A stretch of 64,000 nucleotides of DNA from JAGTVG01 sp942491935 (GTDB lineage: Bacteria; Bacteroidota; Bacteroidia; Cytophagales; Cyclobacteriaceae): the NCBI GenBank assembly GCA_942491935.1, contig CALOCZ010000041.1:13797-77796 (forward strand). The letters are read 5' to 3'. Position 1 is the stretch's first letter. The number at the start of each line of letters is the position of its first letter. Below, piece by piece: positions 55,656-63,549 of this stretch. Below the pieces are notes generated by a model. That model saw only the letters and a list, made by a program, of their open reading frames with translations. It was not told the DNA's origin and ran no database searches. Both the position numbers and the translations under genes were made by a program.

Positions 55656-56804
55656 CTATTGTTGATCCCGTATTCCAAACTTTCCCAAAGCATTGGGGCA
55701 GGCGTAAGAAGTATCGGTAAGAATTGTATGATCCGTCAGGGTATACAGAAAATTGATCAGGTCTATTTTTTCCTGTGAATTCAGGTGAATACCTCCATCT
55801 TTCAATCCTTTTACCAGGGGATCTGCATATTGTGAATTATGGATGTCCTCTGAATAAAACTCAATCACTTCTTCAAGTGTTGCATACCTGCCGTCATGCA
55901 TAAAAGGTGCATTTAAGGCACAATTTATTAAAGATGGGGCTCGATATGCCCCTTTATCCCTGGTATTTAAAGTAATTGCTGCCCTATCGCAGTTATCCTC
56001 AAATTCAACCTTTTTCCCATTATTATAATACTGGTTTGTCGTCATCAGCATAGAACTCGTATGACAATGAAAACAACCTGCTCTTTCCGAATAAAACAAT
56101 TCATAACCTTTTTGTTCACTTTCATTCAATTGAACCTTCCCTTCCATAAAATGATAGAATTTGAAATCTGAGGCTATAATCGTACGAATAAACTGTGATA
56201 TAGCTTTTGCAATTCGATTAAGAGTAATTTCATCATTCCCAAAGGCAGATGTAAAAAGAGGTTTATAAATCTCATCAGATCCTATAATGTCAAGCATTCG
56301 GTTAATATCCGCATTTATTCCCTGTTCAGAAACTATACTTATCCAGACAATTGATTCCAGGTTCCGGAAATCAGTTTCAATTTCTCCATCTTCAAAACTG
56401 TTTTTCTCATGGATGAACCCATTCCAGAAATAGCCGTTTGAATTATATATCAGATTGGAAAGTGGTAAGGTAACATGCAATTCATTCCCATATACACCTT
56501 TTCCCTCTTTTGTGATTCCACATGGATATCCCTTCCCGGCAAGAACTTTTATGTCAGATCCGAATCCTTTTGATTGTATATGGCAGCTGGCGCAAGTTTT
56601 CAGAGAATCCTGATTTTCTGAACCGGACAATCTTCCATCATAAAAGAGATATCTGCCAAGCTTCACACCTTCTTTTGTCAAAGGATCAGATTCAGGAATA
56701 TTAACTTTTTTCGGAAAAAAACTAAGTTGTGGAATTGTATATCTAGTCAGGTTTGGCGCTATAGAATGGTCGAAAAAAAATAAATATCCCAAATAGCAAA
56801 CCAC
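55656..56804 (-). CDS. Di-heme MauG/MbnH-type peroxidase-like enzyme (pair 2)
   Basis: These 382 residues carry the heme sites CASCH near residue 70 and CFHCH near residue 248, plus FMHDGRYATLEEVIEFY. They align closely with the pair 1 enzyme (KLGRYLFYDGRLSG; NLIYNSNGYFWNGF against NLIYNPSGYLWNGF). The GTG start at 56804 gives a short hydrophobic N-terminus; the frame stays open 16 codons further with a longer hydrophobic run (SFFLIVLIGVV) but no standard start, so the true beginning is unclear. It follows the pair 2 MbnP gene by 62 bp. A membrane anchor rather than a lipobox tethers it. Confidence 0.87.
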   Translation of the reverse strand: MVCYLGYLFFFDHSIAPNLTRYTIPQLSFFPKKVNIPESDPLTKEGVKLGRYLFYDGRLSGSENQDSLKTCASCHIQSKGFGSDIKVLAGKGYPCGITKEGKGVYGNELHVTLPLSNLIYNSNGYFWNGFIHEKNSFEDGEIETDFRNLESIVWISIVSEQGINADINRMLDIIGSDEIYKPLFTSAFGNDEITLNRIAKAISQFIRTIIASDFKFYHFMEGKVQLNESEQKGYELFYSERAGCFHCHTSSMLMTTNQYYNNGKKVEFEDNCDRAAITLNTRDKGAYRAPSLINCALNAPFMHDGRYATLEEVIEFYSEDIHNSQYADPLVKGLKDGGIHLNSQEKIDLINFLYTLTDHTILTDTSYACPNALGKFGIRDQQ

Positions 56805-56865
56805 TCCAATTAAAACTATAAGAAAAAAAGAACCTGATACGCCTGTGCCCCACTATATCAGATCA

Positions 56866-57654
56866 TTACTTTATCAAAGCAGTAAATACATCTTTACCAT
56901 TGGCTTTTATCTGACCCATCGCTTCCTGATTGTCCATAATACTTCCGCCAAAGACATCGTGGTCATAATTATATGGTTCTTTAAACCAGTTTTCAATATT
57001 CATAATAATCCTGGCTGTCACATTCCCACCTGCAGGCATTGTAAATGAAGAAAGGGGCAATTCAACTTCAAACCAATTCTGAATAAAACCTGAAATTCTG
57101 GCGTTCTCATCATAGATCTGCCCCACTCCAATGTGGAAATTAAATGGTGCCCTTCGCGATTGATTATCAATCCAGAATCCATTCAGCTTCATATAATGAT
57201 ATCCGCCTTCGTCTCCCCCCATGAAATAAGGCCACATCATATTACTCTCCGGAGGATCTGTAAACATAATCGGTGCGTTCTTTTCTCCTTTAATCCCAAA
57301 CACAAATTTGATCATTTTGTATTCACCCGGTTTAACACCATCCATGATCGTCCAGCTATGGGTTTCAGGTAAATCCGTGTCTATATAATGAACCCAGTCA
57401 GAATTTGACAGGGAATAGATCTGTCCTTCGGCATCAACGAGTGATACGTCTGAGATAAACCATTGGATTTCTGAGATCTCATATTGATTCCCGGCAGCAT
57501 TCGTGTAAATCATATTGTCCACTTCAAGTGGAGCATGTTGTACCATGTGATCAATTTCAAACCGGAGTGTGCCATTATAGGTTTCCTCCTCATTTGTATA
57601 ACAACTATAGACCAACAAAATCAAAACGAAAATAGCAAAATTCACATACTTCAT
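56866..57654 (-). CDS. MbnP-like copper-binding lipoprotein (pair 2)
   Basis: The 262-residue lipoprotein (lipobox LLVYSCYTNE) is a clear paralogue of the pair 1 protein. Identical or near-identical blocks are EISEIQWFISDVSL, SNMMWPYFMGGDEGGYHYM, FNFHIGVGQIYDE and MNIENWFKEP. The seven Trp positions seen in pair 1 are also present here. There is no Cys outside the lipobox. It precedes its di-heme partner by 62 bp. A role in copper binding after Trp oxidation is inferred from the MbnP family. Confidence 0.85.
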   Translation of the reverse strand: MKYVNFAIFVLILLVYSCYTNEEETYNGTLRFEIDHMVQHAPLEVDNMIYTNAAGNQYEISEIQWFISDVSLVDAEGQIYSLSNSDWVHYIDTDLPETHSWTIMDGVKPGEYKMIKFVFGIKGEKNAPIMFTDPPESNMMWPYFMGGDEGGYHYMKLNGFWIDNQSRRAPFNFHIGVGQIYDENARISGFIQNWFEVELPLSSFTMPAGGNVTARIIMNIENWFKEPYNYDHDVFGGSIMDNQEAMGQIKANGKDVFTALIK

Positions 57655-57893
57655 ACCACAAAAATTTAAGTCCTATCTATATTACTAGAATCGATATATT
57701 TTAAAAAAAGTTCACAATTATCCAGTTATTTTTGATATAAGGAATCAATAATCAGATTTTATCCTTCTACCAGTTTGCTAATATCAAAGATAACGATATT
57801 CCAAATTTTTAATTATCATTTTGGTCAAACTATACGTCGAAACTGATATTTTTTTAATGACTTTCGTATAATAAGATAAATATTTAAATCCTG

Positions 57894-58958
57894 ATGACTC
57901 TAAGAAGTACAACTTTCCTGAATATAATCTTTTTAGTCTTTTTTACATATGCCAACGGACAGGATATCAGGGGAAAAATTACAGATAGTGAGACGGGCGA
58001 TCCTATTGCTGCTGTAAATATTTTCTTTGCAAATTACGAAGCGGGCACATATTCTGATGATTCCGGTTATTTCGATTTAAAAATCCCGGCGTATTTACCA
58101 TTGCAGCTTGTTATTTCTCATGTTTCTTATAACAATAAATTTTTGTCATTAGACACGCTCCCTCATGATAGTCTATTTGAAGTTCAACTAAAGAGAAAAG
58201 TCCGAGAACTTGAGGAAGTGCGTATTTCAGAGGATGTAGACAGGGTATGGAATCGAAATATTAAAAAATTTACACATGCTTTTCTGGGAGAAACAGACAA
58301 TAGTCAAAAATGCACTATAATAAATCCGCAGATAATTGACTTTGTAAATGAAAAAGACTTGTTGAAAGCCTATTCAAATGAATTAATAGTTATTGAAAAT
58401 AAAGCCACCGGATACAGGGTCCATTTCCTGCTTGAATATTTCAGCATGCAGGGTGATCAGGTATCTTTTTCAGGCAAGCCATATTTTGAATCTCTTGTTG
58501 CCGGATCCGAAAAAGAAACAAATCGCTGGATTAAAAACAGGAGATATACATATTATGGTTCGCTAAGACATTTTTTCAATACCTTACTGATTGGATCGGC
58601 TTTTAATGAAGGATATGAAATAGTATCCGGTCAATTGGACCATAATAATGAATTTTTATTCAAAGGGCTCGTTAGTCCGCAGGATCTAATCAAAAGAGAA
58701 AAAGGAAAAATATATCTTAACCTGAAAAATACGATTCAGGTTGTATATACTAGAGAAAAGGACCTTTCAAGAACATTAGGCAATATGGAGAAATTCAAAG
58801 TTGAAAACGAATATCAAACCTCCTATTTAACATCAAGAATAGCCAGGATGCAGATCAATGAGAATGGTGTGTTGTTTCGGCCTGATCTTATACGGGTTTA
58901 TGGGTTCTGGGCTCGCGAAGGGGTTGCTGATTTTTTACCTTTCGATTACCTTCCGTAA
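57894..58958 (+). CDS. CarboxypepD_reg-like domain protein
   Basis: The 354-residue protein has a signal peptide (ending FTYANGQ) and a carboxypeptidase regulatory-like domain at about residues 23-95 (RGKITDSETGDPIAAVNIFF and SDDSGYFDLKI). The remaining 250 residues are unfamiliar, with HALLGETDNSQ-like FTHAFLGETDNSQKCTIINP as a recurrent Bacteroidota motif. No TonB plug or barrel is visible. It is probably periplasmic or surface-bound. The function is unknown, and it is not in an obvious operon. Confidence 0.85.
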   Translation: MTLRSTTFLNIIFLVFFTYANGQDIRGKITDSETGDPIAAVNIFFANYEAGTYSDDSGYFDLKIPAYLPLQLVISHVSYNNKFLSLDTLPHDSLFEVQLKRKVRELEEVRISEDVDRVWNRNIKKFTHAFLGETDNSQKCTIINPQIIDFVNEKDLLKAYSNELIVIENKATGYRVHFLLEYFSMQGDQVSFSGKPYFESLVAGSEKETNRWIKNRRYTYYGSLRHFFNTLLIGSAFNEGYEIVSGQLDHNNEFLFKGLVSPQDLIKREKGKIYLNLKNTIQVVYTREKDLSRTLGNMEKFKVENEYQTSYLTSRIARMQINENGVLFRPDLIRVYGFWAREGVADFLPFDYLP

Positions 58959-59030
58959 AAGCTATAAATAATCCGATTTTGCTTTCCTCCATCCTGATTA
59001 AATCAAAAAGTTTATTTAATTATTTCTTCC

Positions 59031-60395
59031 TTAACTGTAGGCAGACTGTACCTGTATTAAAGGATTAAGCCTTTGATTGATCTCTTTTCTAAGATATAAC
59101 CAGGTCACCAGGGTAGAGGAAAGATCCGCGATCGGGAATGCAATCCATACCCCGTCAAGTCCAAGAAAAAGAGGCAGGATTAAAACCAGGGGAATCAGGA
59201 AGAACCCTTGTTTTGATAATGAAAGGATCAGTGCTGGCCCCGGTTTTCCAATAGCCTGAAAGTAAGAAGCACCAATTAACTGCACAGCAATCAGTGGGGT
59301 TGCAAGAAACGCTATCCGCAATGCATAGGGAGTTTCCATCAATATTTCAATATCTTTAGAGAACACCCTAACTATAACATCAGCACCAAGCAAAATGGTA
59401 ATAAAAACTATAAAAGACAGCGCTACACCATATTTAATGGCCGTATTGACCACTTCTTTCACCCTTAACCAATACTCAGCCCCGTAATTATATCCAGCTA
59501 TTGGAACGAAACCCTGTACAAGTCCCATCACAGGGAAGAGGGCAAACATGATCATCCGGCTGATAATTCCATACACCGCAATGGACATCTCCCCACCATA
59601 GCGGAACAAGGTGTGGTTTAATACCAGTACCAGAAGGCTAATTGATCCTTGCCGGGCAAGGGTAACTCCGCCAAGTGAGGTGATTTCCCTGGCAATTGTT
59701 AAATCTATCCTGAAGTGTTTTCTTTCAACTCTTAACTCTGATTTTCCTGATGCAAAAAATCCAAATGCATAGATTGCGCTCAATATATATGAAATGGTCG
59801 TGGCCCAGGCTGCACCCATTATTCCCCATTCAAAATATACAATAAACAACGCATCCAGGATGATGTTCGAAATTGCCGGGATCATCATAACAAGCATGGC
59901 AAATTTGGGTTTCCCTTCTGCACGGATGATATTATTTGACATCATAGCCCAGGCCAGAAACGGGATACCGATTAAAAGAATACCAAAATATTCTATCGCA
60001 TACCCTAAAATTTCTCCCCTTCCACCGAACATTATTAAAACTTCTTCAATATATAAGGAGCTTACGATGACAAAAATGGCGGCTACTGTAAGCGTCATGC
60101 CAATCATATTGCCAAATGTCAGATGCGCTTTTTCTTTGTTGCCAGAACCCAATGCTCTGGATAAGATCGATCCTCCGCCAATACCTATGGCCATCCCAAC
60201 GGAAGACATAAAAAATGTTAAAGGCATTACAACGGTTACAGCGGCTATACCCAGTGGTCCAACATAATTACCCACAAAGATGGTATCGACAAGATTATAT
60301 ATGGAAAGAACCAAAACACCTAAAGCAGCCGGGATGGACTGCTTTATCAGAAGCGAACTGATCTTCTCAGATCCAAGTGTTTTAGATTGGGCCAT
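59031..60395 (-). CDS. MATE-family efflux transporter
   Basis: The 454-residue protein has 12 predicted helices in two six-helix halves. The N-terminal half contains NLVDTIFVGNYVGPLGIAAV and the second half contains VQGFVPIAGYNYGAEYW, both typical of the DinF/NorM-type MATE group. MATE proteins export cationic drugs or metabolites in exchange for Na+ or H+. It has no linked regulator. Length and start are normal. Confidence 0.95.
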   Translation of the reverse strand: MAQSKTLGSEKISSLLIKQSIPAALGVLVLSIYNLVDTIFVGNYVGPLGIAAVTVVMPLTFFMSSVGMAIGIGGGSILSRALGSGNKEKAHLTFGNMIGMTLTVAAIFVIVSSLYIEEVLIMFGGRGEILGYAIEYFGILLIGIPFLAWAMMSNNIIRAEGKPKFAMLVMMIPAISNIILDALFIVYFEWGIMGAAWATTISYILSAIYAFGFFASGKSELRVERKHFRIDLTIAREITSLGGVTLARQGSISLLVLVLNHTLFRYGGEMSIAVYGIISRMIMFALFPVMGLVQGFVPIAGYNYGAEYWLRVKEVVNTAIKYGVALSFIVFITILLGADVIVRVFSKDIEILMETPYALRIAFLATPLIAVQLIGASYFQAIGKPGPALILSLSKQGFFLIPLVLILPLFLGLDGVWIAFPIADLSSTLVTWLYLRKEINQRLNPLIQVQSAYS

Positions 60396-60496
60396 ATATT
60401 AAGTACTTATGATTTGTGATTTTCGATTAGATAGTAATGTGCATATTAAACGCTGGCAATCCATTAAATGTTTAATACGTTTTACATTTGCTAAAG

Positions 60497-61468
60497 TTAT
60501 TCGAGATAGTTCTCAGGGATCAGTAATTTATCTTCATCTCTTTCAGAAACAGCCACAGAATACCCTTTTTCGATTGAGAATCCTCCAACCTCTCCTTCAA
60601 TGCTTAAAGCTGCATATCCGACCTGGGCGCCTCCCTTCTTCAATTCAGGATATCTTTTAATAATTCTATCAACAGCCTTTTTACAGGCTTCTTCAGGTGT
60701 CAAACCCTGTCTCATTAATTCAACAACCAGGAAGGATCCAAGAGTTTCAAGCACAAGTTCGCCCTGACCTGTAGCACACGCACCGCCAACTTCATTATCC
60801 ACATACATGCCTGCACCTATTACCGGTGAATCACCAACTCTTCCATGCATCTTAAATGCCATGCCGCTTGTGGAACAGGCACCGCACATTTTTCCATTCT
60901 CATCAATTGCCAGTATTCCTATGGTGTCATGGTTGATGGGTTTGTAATTATTATCTTTTACCCATTTATCCCAGGCTTCTTTAGCAGCATCACTAAGGAG
61001 ATTCTCTTTTTGGAATCCCTGAGATAAGGCGAATTGCAAAGCTCCTTCTCCACTTATCATCACATGCGGGGAATCTTCCAGCACCCTTCTTGCTACAGAA
61101 ATGGGATGTTTAATATGCTGTAGAAAGGTTACAGATCCTGCTTTCCCAAATTCATCCATTATGCAAGCATCAAGGGTAACAATTCCGTCCCGGTCTGGAA
61201 GACCACCATAACCTACGCTCATATCTTCAGGATCAGCCTCCGGAACTCTGGCCCCTGCCTCCACCGCATCCAGTGCTGTACCCCCTTTGATAATAACATC
61301 CATAGCAGCACGGGTAGCTTTTCGATTATCCCAGGTAGCAATTACAATGGATTTTTTGGAAGATTTCTTCTGCCTGGTCATCAATCCAGAGGCCTTTGAA
61401 ATCATCGGCGTAGTGGCAGAAATAGCCCCCAGCACAGTTCCTTTTATAAAATTTCTTCTTTTGATCAT
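60497..61468 (-). CDS. Tat-exported Ntn-hydrolase asparaginase (aspartylglucosaminidase-like)
   Basis: The 323-residue precursor starts with a twin-arginine signal (KRRNFIKGTVLGAISATT). The autocleavage and nucleophile site is HDTIGILAID, with cleavage expected between Asp and Thr. GRVGDSPVIGAGMYVD and GACATGQGE are conserved substrate-binding segments of N4-(beta-N-acetylglucosaminyl)-L-asparaginases and isoaspartyl peptidases. It is probably periplasmic and may release sugars from glycoasparagine. It shares no clear operon with its neighbours. Confidence 0.92.
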   Translation of the reverse strand: MIKRRNFIKGTVLGAISATTPMISKASGLMTRQKKSSKKSIVIATWDNRKATRAAMDVIIKGGTALDAVEAGARVPEADPEDMSVGYGGLPDRDGIVTLDACIMDEFGKAGSVTFLQHIKHPISVARRVLEDSPHVMISGEGALQFALSQGFQKENLLSDAAKEAWDKWVKDNNYKPINHDTIGILAIDENGKMCGACSTSGMAFKMHGRVGDSPVIGAGMYVDNEVGGACATGQGELVLETLGSFLVVELMRQGLTPEEACKKAVDRIIKRYPELKKGGAQVGYAALSIEGEVGGFSIEKGYSVAVSERDEDKLLIPENYLE

Positions 61469-61582
61469 GGATTTTAATTTTTAACCTTGAAAAATATCCT
61501 TTTTAAATTCATAATTGAAATATAATGGTGATTATTTGGCAAATCAAATTACTAATTATAGATTTTCACAAATCTTACTTTT

Positions 61583-61945
61583 ATGAAAAAAGTGTTCCTG
61601 TTCAGTTTGCCATTGTCAATAATAGCCATCGCTTCTATTTTTTCCTGTTCAAATAAAAAGAAAACGGAAATTAGTGAAAAAGGTCAACAATCATCACCAG
61701 TAGAACGACCTGCTAACAGGACAGTGGTTGCCTTTGGTTCCTGCTCAAAACAATACAATCCTAATCAGCGATGGGTGGACATTCTGGAAAATGATCCGGA
61801 TATCTGGATATGGCTGGGGGATAACATATATGGCGATTCGCACGATATGGATTTTATGGCAGAGAAATATGCACATCAGAAAGCGGACTCGGGTTATCAG
61901 TTATTATTAAAAATCCGGAACCAGTATTATCGGAACCTGGGATGA
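61583..61945 (+). CDS. PhoD-like phosphodiesterase/phosphatase, N-terminal fragment
   Basis: The 120-residue fragment has a lipobox (SIFSCSNK), then VVAFGSCSKQ and IWIWLGDNIYGDS, the first metal-binding part of the alkaline phosphatase D family. The frame runs into LLLKIRNQYYRNLG and stops. The next frame gives GTSIIGTWDDHDYGVNDGG, the expected continuation. The slip lies in a run of five A (61909-61913); four A would restore the frame. Confidence 0.87.
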   Translation: MKKVFLFSLPLSIIAIASIFSCSNKKKTEISEKGQQSSPVERPANRTVVAFGSCSKQYNPNQRWVDILENDPDIWIWLGDNIYGDSHDMDFMAEKYAHQKADSGYQLLLKIRNQYYRNLG

Positions 61946-62663
61946 CCACGATTACGGAGTCAATGACGGGGGAATAAATTATTCCAAAAAGAAAGAAAGC
62001 AAGGAACTTTTTATGGATTTTCTGGACATTTCGGAAGATAATCCGGTAAGGGAACATGAAGGTGTTTATCAATCTTATGATTATACATTCGGGGATCATC
62101 TGTTGAAAATAATACTACTAGATACCAGGTACTTCAGGGATACCATTGAAAGAGATTTTATGACCAGGGCATATAAACCAAATCAGGAAGGAGATGTTCT
62201 TGGAGAAGAACAATGGCTATGGTTTGAAAATGAATTAAATGAAAGTATCGCTGATCTGGTACTGATAGGGTCCAGTATACAGGTAATACCTGAAGAACAG
62301 ATTTACGAGAAGTGGGAAAACCTTCCTGCTGCCAGGGAGAAGCTATTTAATCTTCTTCAAAAATTCCCGGAAAAGAGGGTGGTGTTTCTAAGTGGCGACA
62401 GGCATATTGCCGAGATCTCAGAAATGTCCTTTGAGGGTCTTGACTATCCATTATATGATTTTACAAGCAGCGGGCTTACACATACATGGTTGAGGGATGA
62501 TGAAGAACCAAATAAATACCGGGTCAGTGACTTTATTGTAAATCTGAACTTCGGAGTGATCTTAATAGATTGGCAAGAGGATAAGAACCATAAAATCGCA
62601 TTCCAGATCAGAGGAGAGGAAAATTCACTTCTTTATGAATTGACACCTGAATTGTATAATTAA
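61914..62663 (+). CDS. PhoD-like phosphodiesterase/phosphatase, C-terminal fragment
   Basis: From TCC at 61914 this frame reads SGTSIIGTWDDHDYGVNDGG and on to the end, including VFLSGDRHIAEIS, the second metal-binding region. The in-frame ATG at 62013 is not the real start, since the conserved WDDHDYG lies upstream. Joined to the previous fragment the gene encodes about 360 residues, the usual size for a Bacteroidota PhoD-like lipoprotein. It probably hydrolyses phosphate esters in the periplasm. Confidence 0.87.
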   Translation, partial: SGTSIIGTWDDHDYGVNDGGINYSKKKESKELFMDFLDISEDNPVREHEGVYQSYDYTFGDHLLKIILLDTRYFRDTIERDFMTRAYKPNQEGDVLGEEQWLWFENELNESIADLVLIGSSIQVIPEEQIYEKWENLPAAREKLFNLLQKFPEKRVVFLSGDRHIAEISEMSFEGLDYPLYDFTSSGLTHTWLRDDEEPNKYRVSDFIVNLNFGVILIDWQEDKNHKIAFQIRGEENSLLYELTPELYN

Positions 62664-62666
62664 ATA

Positions 62667-62984
62667 CTAGTATTTAGGAATAGATGGATCTATTTCATCT
62701 GACCAATTCAGAATTCCTCCCTTTAAGTTGTAGAGATTAATGAAACTGAAGTGTTGTTCAAGTGCCCTGATAACATTTGCACTCCTGTTGCCGCTTCTGC
62801 AATAAATTACAACTTTTTTCTCTTTATCAATTCTATCCACATTCTGAAAGACTTGCCCCATAGGGATCAATTCTCCACCTATGCTACAATAATCATGCTC
62901 TCCCTTTTCCCTTACATCAATTAATTGAAAATCATCTTTTGCATCAATCATTTTTTTCAACTCGTGAACATTTACTTCTTTCAT
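62667..62984 (-). CDS. Rhodanese-like domain protein
   Basis: The 105-residue cytoplasmic protein is a single rhodanese domain with the active-site loop VVIYCRSGNRSANV containing the persulfide-forming Cys. Such single-domain proteins carry sulfane sulfur. It is divergent from the OsmC gene and converges on the PhoD-like gene with 3 bp between stops. OsmC and a Cys/Met-metabolism enzyme nearby suggest a small sulfur-handling group. Confidence 0.93.
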   Translation of the reverse strand: MKEVNVHELKKMIDAKDDFQLIDVREKGEHDYCSIGGELIPMGQVFQNVDRIDKEKKVVIYCRSGNRSANVIRALEQHFSFINLYNLKGGILNWSDEIDPSIPKY

Positions 62985-63128
62985 AAGAATAGATTTAGTT
63001 TAATTCCAACATCTGTTTTTTAATTAAAAATCCAGATGTTCTTTTCATTTTTAATAGTTTAGCAGTTCGATTTCTGATATAATCAGATTTCAATCTGCAA
63101 ACATAACATTATTTCTTAAATAATAATC

Positions 63129-63548
63129 ATGAGGATCACGCTGGAAAGACAGAATAAAGCTGTGCACTTACAAGCGACAAATGAGGATGGGGCAAGGATT
63201 GACATTGACGGGGCCCCTTCGATTGGAGGAGAAAATAAAGGATTACGCCCTATGCAATTGTTGCTGGCTGGATTAGGAAGCTGCAGCACTATGGATATAA
63301 TAAGTATCTTAAATAAGCAAAAGCAGGACCTTCAGGATATCCGGATTGTAGTTGATGGTGAGCGGGAAAAAGAGAAAACACCTTCATTATTTGAAGAAAT
63401 ACATGTTCATTTTATATTAAGTGGCAACTTAGATGAAAAGAAGGTGAAACGGGCCGTTGACTTGTCTATGAACACCTACTGCTCAGTATCAAAAATTATT
63501 GAAAAAACTGCCCGGATAACATATTCATACGAAATTAAAAACACCTAA
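63129..63548 (+). CDS. OsmC-family protein
   Basis: The 139-residue protein has the OsmC layout: an N-terminal beta hairpin, GLRPMQLLLAGLGSCSTMDI with the first redox Cys, and MNTYCSVSKII with the second. Members reduce organic hydroperoxides or handle persulfides. The PLP-enzyme gene begins 1 bp after its stop, so they are probably one operon. Confidence 0.93.
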   Translation: MRITLERQNKAVHLQATNEDGARIDIDGAPSIGGENKGLRPMQLLLAGLGSCSTMDIISILNKQKQDLQDIRIVVDGEREKEKTPSLFEEIHVHFILSGNLDEKKVKRAVDLSMNTYCSVSKIIEKTARITYSYEIKNT

Positions 63549-63549
63549 T

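Noticed and set aside
55569..55778. 69-residue plus-strand frame at the end of the pair 2 di-heme gene
   Set aside because: Mostly overlaps the 3' end of the di-heme enzyme gene on the other strand, with no coding signature.
59794..60267. 157-residue plus-strand frame
   Set aside because: Antisense to the MATE transporter; the translation is a typical mirror of hydrophobic codons.
61909..61913. Programmed +1 frameshift in the PhoD-like gene
   Set aside because: No slippery-site context, stop-codon arrangement or known family precedent; a plain A-run indel is simpler.
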